Part shown: one piece after another, positions 8,475 to 18,608 of the stretch | Layout: each line of letters begins with the position of its first letter | How positions within the stretch are numbered: position 1 is the stretch's first letter | DNA from: JABFSA01 sp963827515 | Lineage (GTDB): Bacteria; Acidobacteriota; Vicinamibacteria; Vicinamibacterales; UBA2999 | DNA length: 64,000 nucleotides | Reading direction: 5' to 3' | Assembly: GCA_963827515.1 (NCBI GenBank) | Contig: CAWHBF010000023.1 | Span: 372,001-436,000, forward strand | Position numbers and translations under genes: made by a program | The notes under the pieces: generated by a model | Told to the model about the DNA's origin: nothing | Database searches by the model: none | The model's input: only the letters and a program-made list of their open reading frames with translations

Positions 8475-10183
8475 GACGCCCTCCGAGGCTCATCGCCCGC
8501 ACGCTGACGATGACCTTCGTTACGGTGGCCGTCATTCTGTCGGTCGTCTTCGTGGTTCTGACGTTGGAGGTGCGGAGCCGGGTCCGCGCCGCAGAGATCG
8601 GAAGGTTGAGCCTCACCGAGCGCATCTTCACGACGCTCGAGGCGCGTCGGCAACAGGAGCAGCTCGCGACGATCGCGATCGTCGCGGAGAACCCCACATT
8701 GAAGGCCGCGCTGGACACGTACTTCGCCGAAAGCAGCTTCTCGGATCTCCCCGCCGACCACGCTGCCTCCCTTCGCGAAACGGTCACGGTTGAGGCGGAG
8801 AAGCTCGCCACGCTCACCGGAGCCGATGTGGTGGCGGTCCTTGACGCCACGGGGCGTGTCTTCGCGAGCGCGGGCATCTCGCGAGACCATTGGTCACTGG
8901 GAGAGTTGATCGAGGCGCCGTCGAACGACTCGTCTACGTTCGAGGGTGTCGCCGCCCTATCGAGAGGAACCTTCCGCTACGTCGGCGCGCCGCTGCGACT
9001 CGTCGATCGCGACGTCGGGGCGCTCGTGATCGGTGCCGGCCTGGACACCGAATACGCGCGCGAACTGGCGGGCCTCGCCGGCGAGGATGTGGTAATTACT
9101 GTGAGCGGCGACGTGGTGGCGAGCACGATGCCCGACGATGTGACCCGAGACCTCGTCAGCACGACTCGGGGGCGCGAGGCAGACGGCGAGGCAGCCGCAA
9201 CTGCACCGCAAGGGACCTTTGCGCTGAACGGCGAGGAATACGCCGTCCGCACGCTCTTGGCGTCTGGCCCGGCCCGTGTCTACACGCTTTCCTCGATTGA
9301 CGCGGCGACCGGCGCCGCCACCCGCAACGCACTGTGGGCGCTCGGCACGCTCGCGCTCGGCGCGTTCGTGCTCGCCGGGCTCGGCAGTTTCTGGCTGGCG
9401 CATACACTGACCGGTCCCATCGACCAGCTCGCTGGAGAGATCGGGATGATGGCCGCGTCGCGTGACCTCGGCAAGCCGCTGCATCCAAGCGGAATCAGCC
9501 TGGAACTCGATTCGCTCACCGAAACGTTCAACGATCTCGTCCGTGGCCTGACGACGGCGGAGGCCCAGACGCAGGCGGCCTATCTCGGTTCGATTCGAGC
9601 GTTCGCGGCCATGCTCGACGCGCGGGACCCGTACACCGCCGGTCACTCCGAGCGGGTCAGCGCTCTTTCCGTCCTCATCGGCCGGCGGCTCAACCTCAGC
9701 GAGACCGACCTCGAAGTGCTCCGACTGGGCGCGCTTCTCCACGACATCGGGAAGATCGGTGTCAGCGACGCGATCCTTCGGAAACCCGAGGCGCTGACCG
9801 TCGAGGAGTACGAGCAGCTCAAGCGTCACCCCTCAATTGGTGCGCATGTCCTGCGACAGGTGCCGTTTCTCGCCCCGCACATCCCAATCGTGGAACTGCA
9901 CCACGAGCGGCCTGACGGACGCGGCTACCCGCTCGGCTTGAGCGGCGATGACATTCCTCTGGCGGCCAGAATCGTACACGTGGCTGACGCGTTCGACGCC
10001 ATCACGAGCGCACGCGCCTACCGTCCTGCGCGCGATACCGAAACGGCTATTGCCGAGCTCGAACGCCATTCAGGAACCGATTTCGATCCGCAGGCGCTGA
10101 ACGCGCTGCTGGCGGTCGTGCCCTTTGCGAGTGTGGCGCCTGAACTCACCTCAGCGCCGGCACCCATGCATCAGATCGCATGA
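8471..10183 (+). CDS. Membrane HD-GYP cyclic-di-GMP phosphodiesterase with HAMP domain
   Basis: 570 residues. Membrane segment at about 10-30, an extracytoplasmic sensor of the double-Cache type (residues ~35-275), second membrane segment ~285-308 (LGTLALGAFVLAGLGSFWLA), HAMP linker with GPIDQLAGEI, then the HD-GYP domain. The catalytic pieces are complete: HSERVSAL, LLHDIGKIGVSD (HD near 422), KRHPSIGAHVL, and HHERPDGRGYP (GYP near 480), then ADAFDAITSARAYR. It should hydrolyse c-di-GMP to GMP in response to a periplasmic cue. It starts on a GTG overlapping the cupredoxin stop and its own stop overlaps the next ATG, so all three genes are coupled. Regulation by the copper protein's state is a possibility only. 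Confidence 0.93.
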   Translation: MRRPPRLIARTLTMTFVTVAVILSVVFVVLTLEVRSRVRAAEIGRLSLTERIFTTLEARRQQEQLATIAIVAENPTLKAALDTYFAESSFSDLPADHAASLRETVTVEAEKLATLTGADVVAVLDATGRVFASAGISRDHWSLGELIEAPSNDSSTFEGVAALSRGTFRYVGAPLRLVDRDVGALVIGAGLDTEYARELAGLAGEDVVITVSGDVVASTMPDDVTRDLVSTTRGREADGEAAATAPQGTFALNGEEYAVRTLLASGPARVYTLSSIDAATGAATRNALWALGTLALGAFVLAGLGSFWLAHTLTGPIDQLAGEIGMMAASRDLGKPLHPSGISLELDSLTETFNDLVRGLTTAEAQTQAAYLGSIRAFAAMLDARDPYTAGHSERVSALSVLIGRRLNLSETDLEVLRLGALLHDIGKIGVSDAILRKPEALTVEEYEQLKRHPSIGAHVLRQVPFLAPHIPIVELHHERPDGRGYPLGLSGDDIPLAARIVHVADAFDAITSARAYRPARDTETAIAELERHSGTDFDPQALNALLAVVPFASVAPELTSAPAPMHQIA

Positions 10184-11293
10184 GGCGTACACCAGTGCCA
10201 GGTGCGCCGCGCCGTAGACTCGGCGCGATCCGCGCGATTTGCCTGTTCTGTACGATCGTGCTGGTCACGCCAACGCTTGTCCTGGCCCAGCAGGCGCGGC
10301 CGTCGCGGGTTGCCATCGATACGGCAGCAGCCATCGACCATTCCGTGGACGGGAGCGGCAACCACACCACCGGCATCATGGTTGACGCCATCGTCTCGGT
10401 GGGGTTGGGCCGGGGATTCGAGGTGGTCGCGTGGCCAATCGCGCAGCGGGTTGCCAACACAGGCTCCGAGAGCGCGGATATCTGGATCGCGACATTGCGC
10501 TACGAGCGGGCGGGTCCCGATCGGTGTCAGGATCGACGGGGGGCTCCTTGGATCTCCGGTCGGACTCGCGAACCTCACCGTACGCCGCCCCCACCTCAAT
10601 CCCACCATCTCACAGCCCGCGTCATTGTTCTCTCCGTTGCCTCCGGTAGAACCCCGCGGTCCGCGTGGAAACCTTCTGGGGGCCATCTATCCATTCGGCG
10701 GGCAGGTCACGGTATCCGGCGCGCAATGGGACGCTCGAGCGGCGGTGATCGATACGTCTCCCCTTCGACGGCGCGGCATCTTCGTCGATCCGAAGCCGCC
10801 TCGATTTACCAATGTCGTCGTCGGTGGCGGCGTCACGCCGTTCATCGGTTTCCGCATCGGTGCTTCGGTGACCCACGGCGGTTGGATGGGCGCTGGAGAG
10901 AGCCCCACCAACACGGTTGGGAGAGATGCCACCGTGTACACAGTCGAATCCGAACTCTCGTTTGCACATACGAAGCTCGCGGGTGAGTGGGTCCGCGATT
11001 CAATCGACACGAGCACCGAGAGCCGCGTGGCGTCGGGATGGTTCGTGCAAGGACAGCAGACGCTCGCTCCGCGGTGGTTTGTCGCCGGACGAGCCGAACG
11101 CATCGCCTCTCCGCTCGTGACACCGATCAGCGTAGAGGTCCAGCGCCTCAAAACCTTCGAGGAGGTCCTCGGCTACCGGTTGACTTCAGAGATCACCGTC
11201 CGCGCGGGCCACCGCGCGCGCCAGGGCTTTGGGCGGCCCGGCTTCGACCATCAGTTTGCGCTGGCGCTCGTCTGGTGGAAGCGCTGGATCTAG
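10180..11293 (+). CDS. Predicted exported beta-strand-rich envelope protein, frameshifted
   Basis: About 370 residues when the two frames are joined. The first frame starts at ATG 10180 (overlapping the HD-GYP stop as ATGA), has a signal peptide ending TLVLAQQ and reads beta-rich sequence to LRYERA. The continuation VPIGVRIDGGLLGSPVG lies one base further on, so one extra base sits near 10508-10514 (GGGCGGGTCCC). The second part has alternating polar/hydrophobic strands, GWFVQGQQ and a C-terminal LALVWWKRWI, as in outer-membrane beta-barrel proteins. Third gene of the cupredoxin/HD-GYP operon. Function unknown; beta-barrel is inferred from strand pattern and the aromatic end. Confidence 0.7.
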
Positions 11294-11307
11294 TTCTAGA
11301 ATCGCTC

Positions 11308-12153
11308 ATGCCCCTCGCGAGCATTCCGCCGACAGATACCCGCGCACTCTTTCGACCCGTGGCCGCCGAGCTGGTGGCCTTGCTTCGCACCTTGAAACCG
11401 GCTGATTGGGAGCGGCCGACGAGTGCGGGATCCTGGGTAGTACGGGACGTCGTCGCCCACGTGATCGACGTGACGTGCCGACGCCTGTCCTTTCATCGAG
11501 ACCAGCTCGTGCCACCGCCACCGCCCCGACCGATCACGTCCGAGCGCGAGTTCGTGGATTTCATCAACGGGCTCAATGCTGACTGGGTCGGCTCGAGCAA
11601 GAGACTCAGCCCGCGAATCCTGACCGACCTGATCGCCACGTCCACGACCGAGCTGGCCACGTTCTTCGAGGGTCTGCCGAGCGACGCGCCCGCCCTCTTC
11701 GGTGTGTCGTGGGCAGGAGAGCAGACGTCTGAGGGCTGGTTCGATGTGGGCCGCGAATTCACCGAGTTGTGGCATCACCAGGAGCAGATTCGCCTGGCCG
11801 TGGGCGCGCCGTCCCTTCGCGATCCGCGCTTCCTCCATGCGGTGATCGAAATTGCCGTGAGAGGTCTTCCGCACGCCTTTCGCGCCGTCGACGCTAGTCC
11901 AGGCGACAGCCTCGTGATTGCTGTCAGCGGCCCGGCTGGGGGAGTGTGGACGCTGGTCCGTTCCGCCGATCGTTGGACCATCCACGCGGGTGAGCCGCCG
12001 ACCGCCGCGGCACGGGCGGGGCTGTCGGACGAGGCCGCATGGCGGTTGCTGTTCAACGGGCTGAAAGGCGATGCCGCCCGATCCGCCGTGCACGTCGAGG
12101 GCCGAGCGGATCTGGCGACACCGCTGCTCGCGGCTCGTTCGATCGTGGTGTAG
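11308..12153 (+). CDS. Maleylpyruvate isomerase / DinB-like family protein
   Basis: 281 residues. The N-terminal half is a DinB-type helical bundle as in mycothiol-dependent maleylpyruvate isomerases: LKPADWERPTSAGSWVVRDVVAHVIDV with the expected His, then ELWHHQEQIR with two more His that would complete a metal site. The C-terminal part resembles the small SCP2/MDMPI C domain (WTIHAGEPP). These proteins bind a divalent metal and act as thiol-dependent transferases or isomerases; the actual substrate is unknown here. ATG 11308 follows the envelope gene stop by 14 bp. It converges on the SDR gene. Confidence 0.75.
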   Translation: MPLASIPPTDTRALFRPVAAELVALLRTLKPADWERPTSAGSWVVRDVVAHVIDVTCRRLSFHRDQLVPPPPPRPITSEREFVDFINGLNADWVGSSKRLSPRILTDLIATSTTELATFFEGLPSDAPALFGVSWAGEQTSEGWFDVGREFTELWHHQEQIRLAVGAPSLRDPRFLHAVIEIAVRGLPHAFRAVDASPGDSLVIAVSGPAGGVWTLVRSADRWTIHAGEPPTAAARAGLSDEAAWRLLFNGLKGDAARSAVHVEGRADLATPLLAARSIVV

Positions 12154-12164
12154 AGGAGAGCGGC

Positions 12165-12965
12165 TCAGTCGGTCTTCCGATAGCCTCTGGCAGTCAGACG
12201 ACCGATCGCAACGAGCAATCGCTGCGGTATGAGCCGCGACAGCGTCACGATGAGGCGATTGATTCTCCCGGGCACGTGCATCGATACCCCGGCCATCACC
12301 GCGTCGAAACCCTCCCGCGCCACCGTCTCAGCGTCGATCCAGAGCCACGTGGGCATCTTCTGCACCAGGGCCCGCGTGCCGGTGACGTCATGGAATTCGC
12401 TTCGCGTGAAGCCGGGACACACCGCTGTCACGTGGACGCCAAAGGGCCGCACTTCGTTCGCGAGAGCCTCGGAGAATTTCACGATCAGCGCCTTGCAGGC
12501 GGCATAGAGGGTGTGCCCGGCTGGAGCTGGAACGAGCGCGGCAAGCGAGGCCATGTTGACGACTCGGCCGTAGCGGCGCTCGATCATGCCGGGCAGAAGC
12601 CGGTGGTTCAGCTCGGCGGCCGCCATGATCGTCACCTGCAGAAGCTCCTGCTGCCGTGCCCACGGCGACGACACGAACGAGCCAGGAACCCCAAAACCGG
12701 CGCAGTTGACGAGTCCGTCGATCGTCAAGCCGCGACGGGTGATCTCACCGCACATGCTCGCCGGGGCATCGACCCGCGACAGGTCAGCAACCAGCACCTC
12801 CACTTTTCTCGAATGGGCGCGCCTCAACCGCTCCGCCAGAGACTGCAGCCGATCCTCGCGCCTCGCGGTGAGCACGAGATCGAACCCCTCCGCGGCGAAG
12901 ACCTCGGCGAACGCCGCACCGATGCCGGAGGACGCGCCGGTGATGAGCACGGTTCTCTGGCTCAC
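12165..12965 (-). CDS. Short-chain dehydrogenase/reductase
   Basis: 266 residues, classical SDR. Cofactor-binding TGASSGIG is at residues 9-16, an Arg after the second strand (TARREDRL) suggests NADP preference, VNCAGFG is the NNAG equivalent, and the catalytic Ser/Tyr/Lys are in NMASLAALVPAP and LYAACKAL. The C-terminus has a basic tail after a hydrophobic stretch, similar to the DltE/YqjQ-type SDRs that act on lipid-like substrates. Starts at a GTG. It is 10 bp downstream of the RlmI-like gene in the same direction, so likely cotranscribed. Confidence 0.88.
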   Translation of the reverse strand: MSQRTVLITGASSGIGAAFAEVFAAEGFDLVLTARREDRLQSLAERLRRAHSRKVEVLVADLSRVDAPASMCGEITRRGLTIDGLVNCAGFGVPGSFVSSPWARQQELLQVTIMAAAELNHRLLPGMIERRYGRVVNMASLAALVPAPAGHTLYAACKALIVKFSEALANEVRPFGVHVTAVCPGFTRSEFHDVTGTRALVQKMPTWLWIDAETVAREGFDAVMAGVSMHVPGRINRLIVTLSRLIPQRLLVAIGRLTARGYRKTD

Positions 12966-12975
12966 GCGCCTGCCC

Positions 12976-14139
12976 CTACTCCACTCTGCGAAGGATGAAA
13001 CATTTCAGGTAGTAGGTCTCGGGCACGCCGATGAGCGCCGGGTGATCACGGCCTTGCATGCGCTTCTCGACCATAGCGACGGGCACGCGGCTGTCAACCG
13101 ACGCCTCGTGCAACGTGGCCCCGAACGCGTCCTCGTTGACGTTGTACGAGCAACTGGACGTGATGAGGTACCCACCGGGCGTCAGAAGGCGCATCGCGCG
13201 AAGGTTGATTTCTTTGTAGCCAGCCAGCGCGTTTGGCACGGATGCCTTGTTCTTGGCGAAAGCGGGCGGGTCGAGCACGATGGTGTCGTAGCGCGCGCCG
13301 GCCCGCTCTAGTCGTCTCAACTCGTCGAAGACATTCGCCTCGCGAGCAAGAAGGTGTGACACACCGTTTCGGTCGGCGTTCGCGCGGATCCGGGCTACGG
13401 CGTCCGCCGAAATGTCGACCGCCTCGGCCTCCGGGCACTGTCGGGCCAATCGCAAGGCGAAGCCGCCGTTGTAGCTGAAGCAATCCAGGAGTCTCCCCCG
13501 AGCGTACCGCGCGGCCGCGTCGCGATTCTCCCGCTGATCGAGGAACAGGCCGGTTTTCTGCCCTTTTCGAAGATCCACCTGGTACTCAACCGGTCCTTCG
13601 TGCACCGTCACGGACGCCGGTACGCTCCCGTGAACGACCTCGACCTTCTGCTCCAAACCTTCGAGCGCCCGCACCTTGGGGTCGTTCCTCGCCAGGATCC
13701 CGATCGGCGCCAGACACTCGATCAGCATCGAGACGATGTCGGGAAGCAGACGGTCCATGCCCTGTGAGAGTGTCTGCATGACGAGATAGTCGCCGTACCG
13801 ATCAACGACAAGCGAGGGCAGCAGATCGCCCTCCCCGTGCACCAGACGGTAGGCGCTGGCATCGATGCCAAGGGTGCATCGAAACGCAATTGCGCGCTCC
13901 AGCCGGGCGCGAATGAGCGCGAGTCCGACCTCGGCCTCGCCTTGACCCAGCATCCTCAACGTGATCTGGGAACGGTCGCTGAACAGCGCATGACCGAGGA
14001 TTCGGTTCCTCGGTCCGACGACCGCGACAATTTCACCGCCCTCCGCGTCCGCTTCCATGACATCCGCGCGGTAGATCCAAGGATGACCGCTGCGTATTCG
14101 CTGTTCGCCGCGCGCCGAGATCGCAACCGAGGGTGGCAT
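12976..14139 (-). CDS. rlmI: Class I rRNA methyltransferase, RlmI-like (PUA + SAM domains)
   Basis: 387 residues. N-terminal PUA-like RNA-binding domain (GHPWIYRADV...), a middle beta-hairpin domain and a C-terminal Rossmann methyltransferase with LLDCFSYNGGFALRLA (SAM site), LDPPAFAKNK (motif IV) and SSCSYNV (motif VI). This layout is that of RlmI, which makes 5-methylcytosine at 23S rRNA position 1962 in E. coli, and of close relatives such as RlmO. The Cys in the motif VI region would be the catalytic nucleophile. Divergent from glyA with 28 bp between start codons. Symbol is by domain layout; the exact target base is inference. Confidence 0.85.
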   Translation of the reverse strand: MPPSVAISARGEQRIRSGHPWIYRADVMEADAEGGEIVAVVGPRNRILGHALFSDRSQITLRMLGQGEAEVGLALIRARLERAIAFRCTLGIDASAYRLVHGEGDLLPSLVVDRYGDYLVMQTLSQGMDRLLPDIVSMLIECLAPIGILARNDPKVRALEGLEQKVEVVHGSVPASVTVHEGPVEYQVDLRKGQKTGLFLDQRENRDAAARYARGRLLDCFSYNGGFALRLARQCPEAEAVDISADAVARIRANADRNGVSHLLAREANVFDELRRLERAGARYDTIVLDPPAFAKNKASVPNALAGYKEINLRAMRLLTPGGYLITSSCSYNVNEDAFGATLHEASVDSRVPVAMVEKRMQGRDHPALIGVPETYYLKCFILRRVE

Positions 14140-14167
14140 GGGTTATTGATAGTACAATTTCCGGCCT

Positions 14168-15439
14168 ATGCCCAACGCCGCGTTATCACCGATGCAACGA
14201 TCGCTCGCGGATGCCGACCCCGAGATCGCCGACGCGATTCGCAACGAAGCACGTCGGCAAGCCGACGGCCTGGAGCTCATCGCGTCAGAGAACTTCGTCA
14301 GCGCTTCGATCCTGGAAGCCGCCGGCTCGGTGATGACGAACAAGTATGCCGAGGGGTATCCCGGCAAGCGCTACTACGGTGGTTGCGAGTTCGTGGATGT
14401 CGCCGAATCATTGGCCATCTCACGCGCGAAGAAGCTGTTCGGCGCCGATCACGCCAACGTGCAGCCACATTCGGGCGCGCAGGCCAATATGTCGGTGTAC
14501 CTGACGCTCCTCAACCCTGGTGACACCGTTCTGGGCATGAACCTGGCCCACGGCGGCCATCTCACCCACGGCCACCCGCTGAACTTCTCCGGCAAGCTGT
14601 ACACGATCGTGCCGTACGGAGTCCGCAAGGAAGACGAGCGGATCGACTACGAGGAACTCGAGCGGCTGGCGCATCAACACAAGCCCAAGATGATCATCGT
14701 GGGCGCCAGCGCCTATCCGCGGATCATCGACTTCGAGCGCATCGCGAAGGTCGCCACCGACATCGGGACCCCGATGATGGTGGATATGGCGCACATCGCG
14801 GGTCTCGTGGCCGGAGGCGTCCATCCCAGCCCCGTCCCGCACGCCGATTTCGTCACCTCCACGACGCACAAGACGCTCCGCGGCCCCCGCGCGGGTCTGA
14901 TTCTCTGCCGCGAGCAGTACGCCAAGGACCTCGACCGGGCGCTGTTCCCGGGTGTGCAGGGCGGGCCATTGATGCACATCATCGCGGCCAAGGCTGTCTG
15001 CTTCAGGGAAGCCATGGAGCCGACGTTCGCTGAGTATCAACGCCAGCTCGTGGCCAACGCGCAGCGACTGGCGGCCTCGCTCAGCGCTCATGGCTTCCGG
15101 CTCGTGAGCGGTGGCACCGACAATCACCTCATTCTGGTCGACGTCTTCTCCAAGGGGCTGACCGGCAAGGTTGCCGAGGCGGCACTCGGCAAGGCCGGCA
15201 TCACCGTCAACAAGAACGCCATCCCGTTCGATCAGAATCCCCCCATGGTGGCCAGCGGAATTCGCGTGGGCACCCCGGCGATCACGACCCGCGGCATGCG
15301 TGAGCAGGAGATGGACCAGGTCGGCGACCTCATCGCGCGCGTGCTCGCGTCACCCGAAGACGACCGCGCGCTCGCCGTCGTTCGCAGCGAAGTCGAGCGC
15401 CTTTGTCGTCGGTTCCCGCTGTACCCCGACAAGCAATGA
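14168..15439 (+). CDS. glyA: Serine hydroxymethyltransferase
   Basis: 423 residues, full length. PLP enzyme interconverting serine and glycine with transfer of the one-carbon unit to tetrahydrofolate. Visible signatures: LIASENFVS, YPGKRYYGGCEFVD, QPHSGAQANMSVY, VDMAHIAGLVAGG, and the PLP lysine in TTTHKTLRGPRAG (Lys near 236). The start ATG 14168 is the only good one after the divergent rlmI start. The stop overlaps the ATG of the DinG-like gene (ATGA), giving coupling. Confidence 0.97.
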   Translation: MPNAALSPMQRSLADADPEIADAIRNEARRQADGLELIASENFVSASILEAAGSVMTNKYAEGYPGKRYYGGCEFVDVAESLAISRAKKLFGADHANVQPHSGAQANMSVYLTLLNPGDTVLGMNLAHGGHLTHGHPLNFSGKLYTIVPYGVRKEDERIDYEELERLAHQHKPKMIIVGASAYPRIIDFERIAKVATDIGTPMMVDMAHIAGLVAGGVHPSPVPHADFVTSTTHKTLRGPRAGLILCREQYAKDLDRALFPGVQGGPLMHIIAAKAVCFREAMEPTFAEYQRQLVANAQRLAASLSAHGFRLVSGGTDNHLILVDVFSKGLTGKVAEAALGKAGITVNKNAIPFDQNPPMVASGIRVGTPAITTRGMREQEMDQVGDLIARVLASPEDDRALAVVRSEVERLCRRFPLYPDKQ

Positions 15440-17578
15440 ACAGTTCGGCACGTTCGAACGATTCGAGCCATTCGAACGATCCGAACGTCCCGAACGATCC
15501 GAACGACTCGAACGATCCGATCAGTCCGCTCCAGCGGTCCGTCCGGGACGCATTCTCGGCAACCGGCCCCCTTTCTCGTGCCCTCAAGGGCTACGAGCCG
15601 CGCGAGGGTCAACGCCAGATGGCCGAGGCGGTGGCGTCGGTTGTCGAAGCCGGAGGGACGTTGCTCGCCGAAGCGGGAACCGGCACGGGAAAGACGCTTG
15701 CGTATCTGATTCCGGCGATCCTCAGCGGCCAACGGGTGCTCGTCTCCACGGGGACCAAGAACCTCCAGGAACAGATCTACTTCAAGGATCTGCCCGCGCT
15801 TCAGCGTGCGCTCGGTGTGCCATTCACAGCGACCCTGATGAAGGGTCGCGCCAACTATCTCTGTCTGCACCGATGGGAGGTTTATCGCGACGGTGTCGAG
15901 GGGACGACGGCGAGCGGAAACCGGCTCATCGAGTCAAGCGATCGCATGTTGCTGCCGATCGTCGATGACTGGCTGAAGCAGACCGACACGGGTGACCGCG
16001 CGGAGTTGCGCGACCTGCCGGAGGACATGGCGTTCTGGGGTCAGATCTCGGCCGCGGCAGATACGTGTCTCGGCGTCGAGTGTCCTCAATACAGCGACTG
16101 TTTCGTGACGCGCATGCGGCAACGCGCTGCAGAGTCCGACGTCGTGATCGTCAACCATCACCTTCTGTGCGCAGACGCCTCCGTGCGACAAAGCGCCTAC
16201 GGCGAGGTCATTCCCTTCTGCCCAACCCTGGTCGTAGACGAAGCGCACCAGCTCGAGGATGTGGCGACGCAGTACTTCGGCCGCTCGCTGAGCCTCTACC
16301 GTCTCGAGGATCTCGGTACGGGACGGCCATCGACTGCTGGCGGCCGCTCACACGGGTGGTCGAGGCTTGACGTCCCGCCAGTCCATCGAGCTCGTCCAGG
16401 CGCTCGCGCGGGTCGAGGACTATTCCCGGGTGTTCTTCAGCAGCCTCGCCATGGCCCGCGCCGATCGCGCCGGCGGTGGATCAACCGACGGGCGCGCGCG
16501 CTACACGGCCGAGAGCCTTGAAGACCATGCCGAGAACGGGGTGTCGCTCGCCGGCGCGCTGGAAGAGCTGGAGGCCGCAGTCACGCAAGCTCCCCCGCCT
16601 TCACCAGTGGGCGTGAGTGATCAGACGAATGACAGTCCTGACGCGAACGGGGACGCCAATGAAACCTGGACGGCTCTTCAACGCCGAGCGGAGGCCATCC
16701 GTGTTGACCTACGCTTTCTCCTGCGCGCCGCGGACCCTGACTTCGTCTACTACATCGAGACGCGCGGTCCCGAATCCAGCAGACCCTTCCTTCGAGCGGC
16801 GCCAATCGACGTATCGCGCATCATTCGGGATCTATTGTTCGAACGTATGCGCTCGACAGTGCTCACGTCGGCCACGCTCGCGGTGGACGATTCATTCGAG
16901 TACGTCAGAAGGCGCCTGGGTGTTCGTGCCGCCCAGGAACTACGTGTCGTTTCGGAGTTCGACTACGCCACGCAGGCCCTGCTCTACTTGCCCCGCCGCC
17001 TGCCTCAACCCAAGGCGCCGGGCTTCGCTCAGGCGGCGGCCCTGGAAATCACGGAGATCGTCAAGCGCTCACGCGGACGCGCGTTCGTCCTCTTTACCAG
17101 TTACACGGTCCTCAGGGCGGTTCAGCGCGTGGTGGAAATGTCGCTGCCCTATCCGATTCTCGTCCAGGGGGCGGCACCTCGGACTGAACTGATCGAACGG
17201 TTCCGAGCCACACCAAATGCCGTGTTGTTGGCCACATCCAGCTTCTGGCAGGGTGTCGACGTCGTCGGCGAAGCGCTGAGCTGCGTCATCATCGACAAAC
17301 TGCCATTCGCCTCTCCCGGGGATCCGGTCACCGCGGCGCGGATCGACGCGATCAAGGCCGCAGGCGGCGATGCCTTCGCGGACTACCAGGTGCCGTTGGC
17401 AATCCTGGCGCTGCAGCAGGGACTCGGACGACTCATCCGACATCGAACAGATCGCGGGATCCTCGCCGTGCTCGATCCGCGTCTTCGGACGATGGGGTAT
17501 GGGCGCAGGTTTCTGGCCTCGCTCCCGCCAGCCCCCGTGACCCACGACATCGACGCGATCGAGCGATTCTTCGTGTAA
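15436..17578 (+). CDS. DinG/YoaA-like ATP-dependent helicase (XPD-type), frameshifted
   Basis: About 714 residues over two frames. First part: Walker A AEAGTGTGKT, the FeS-cluster cysteines in YLCLHRWEVY and DTCLGVECPQYSDCF, and the DEAH box VVDEAHQLEDVA. The frame then breaks at 16315-16316; dropping one G in CTCGGTACGG gives LEDLVRDGHRLL and joins the second part, which has LTSATLAV, LFTSYTVLRAV, FWQGVDVVG and QGLGRLIRH, the remaining SF2 motifs. Expected role: 5'-3' unwinding of DNA damage intermediates. Its N-terminus (residues ~3-27) is encoded by a 9-nt tandem repeat and is low complexity (repeats of NDP/NDS) and not part of the family. Start ATG overlaps the glyA stop. Confidence 0.88.
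15450..15520 (+). repeat. 9-nt tandem word repeat encoding the DinG N-terminus
   Basis: About seven and a half units of the type ACGATCCGA / ACGATTCGA / ACGTCCCGA follow each other without gaps. Because nine is a multiple of three the repeat reads in one frame as (N-D-P/S)n. It starts 14 bases after the helicase ATG and ends where the conserved helicase sequence begins. Confidence 0.85.
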
Positions 17579-17666
17579 ACTACCGCCAGACTGGCAGTTA
17601 TACTTCGGCCGCACACACGTGCAGCGACGGGGTAATATGAGTCAGCACACTTTCTGGAGGATGTTC

Positions 17667-18603
17667 ATGCGGACCAATCTGTTCCGCGCAGTACCTGGCG
17701 CTTGCCGTCGTGCTCGCGGTTACCGCCCCGGCGACGGCGCAAAGCGTCATCCGAGGCAAAGTCGTTGATGCGGCGGGGAAACCCGTTGAGGGTGCAACGG
17801 TCACCATCGAGGCGACCGAAGCCAACCGGAAGGCTGAAACCAAGACCAACCGCAACGGGGAGTTCCTGCAGGTCGGCTTAGCGTCCGGGCGCTACAACGT
17901 CACGGTCGCCAAGGACAAACTGAAGGCGGTGCAGCCGGCAACCGTCTCGCAAGGCACCCCGGTCGAGCTCTCGTTTCAGCTCTCGCCAACGAGCGGGATG
18001 ACGCCAGAGCAGGTGAAGGCGCAGCAGGAGATGCAGGCCCTCGCGCAGGGGGCTGTCGATGCCATGCGCGCCGGACGCGACGACGAGGCGATTCAGAAGT
18101 TCAACGAGATCCTCGTCAAGCAGCCTGGCTGCAGCGACTGCCTCTACAACCTCGGCGTCGCGTACACGAAGAAGCAGCAGTACGCGGAGGCCGAGGGGGC
18201 GTTCCAGAAGGCCATTGCCCTCGCGCCCGACTCAGCCGATGCGTACACAGGCCTGGCCAACGTGTACAACGCGCAGAAGAAGTTCGACCAGGCGCAGCAG
18301 GCCAGCGCCAAGGCCTCCGAACTCGCGGGCGCCGGCGGAGCTGGCGGGGGTGCCGAAGGCCTCTACAACCAGGGTGTCATTCTCTGGAACGCCGGCAAGT
18401 ACGCGGAGGCCAAGGTCCAGTTCGAAGCTGCCGTCAAGGCCGATCCTTCGATGTCCATGGCCCACTATCAGCTCGGCATGGCGAATCTGAATCTCGGACA
18501 GATCCCGCAGGCACGCGAGGCTTTTGAGGGTTACCTCAAGGCCGACGCGAACGGCCCGAAGGCGGCCGAGGTGAAGACCTTCCTGCAGCAGCTCCCCAAG
18601 TAA
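17667..18603 (+). CDS. Secreted TPR protein with carboxypeptidase-regulatory-like domain, frameshifted in signal peptide
   Basis: About 311 residues. ATG 17667 has GGAGG six bases upstream. It reads MRTNLFRAV, then the frame breaks at GTACC (17691-17695); removing one C gives LALAVVLAVTAPATAQS, a complete signal peptide. Next is a small beta-sandwich (VIRGKVVDAAGKPVEGATVTI), then about four TPR units (for example EAIQKFNEILVKQPG, YAEAEGAFQKAIALAPDS, YAEAKVQFEAAVKADPS). Such proteins act as scaffolds in the periplasm. No enzyme motif. It precedes yggS by 5 bp. Confidence 0.82.
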
Positions 18604-18608
18604 GACCC

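Noticed and set aside
15450..15520. CRISPR-like repeat array
   Set aside because: Units are only 9 nt and contiguous with no spacers, and lie inside a coding frame.
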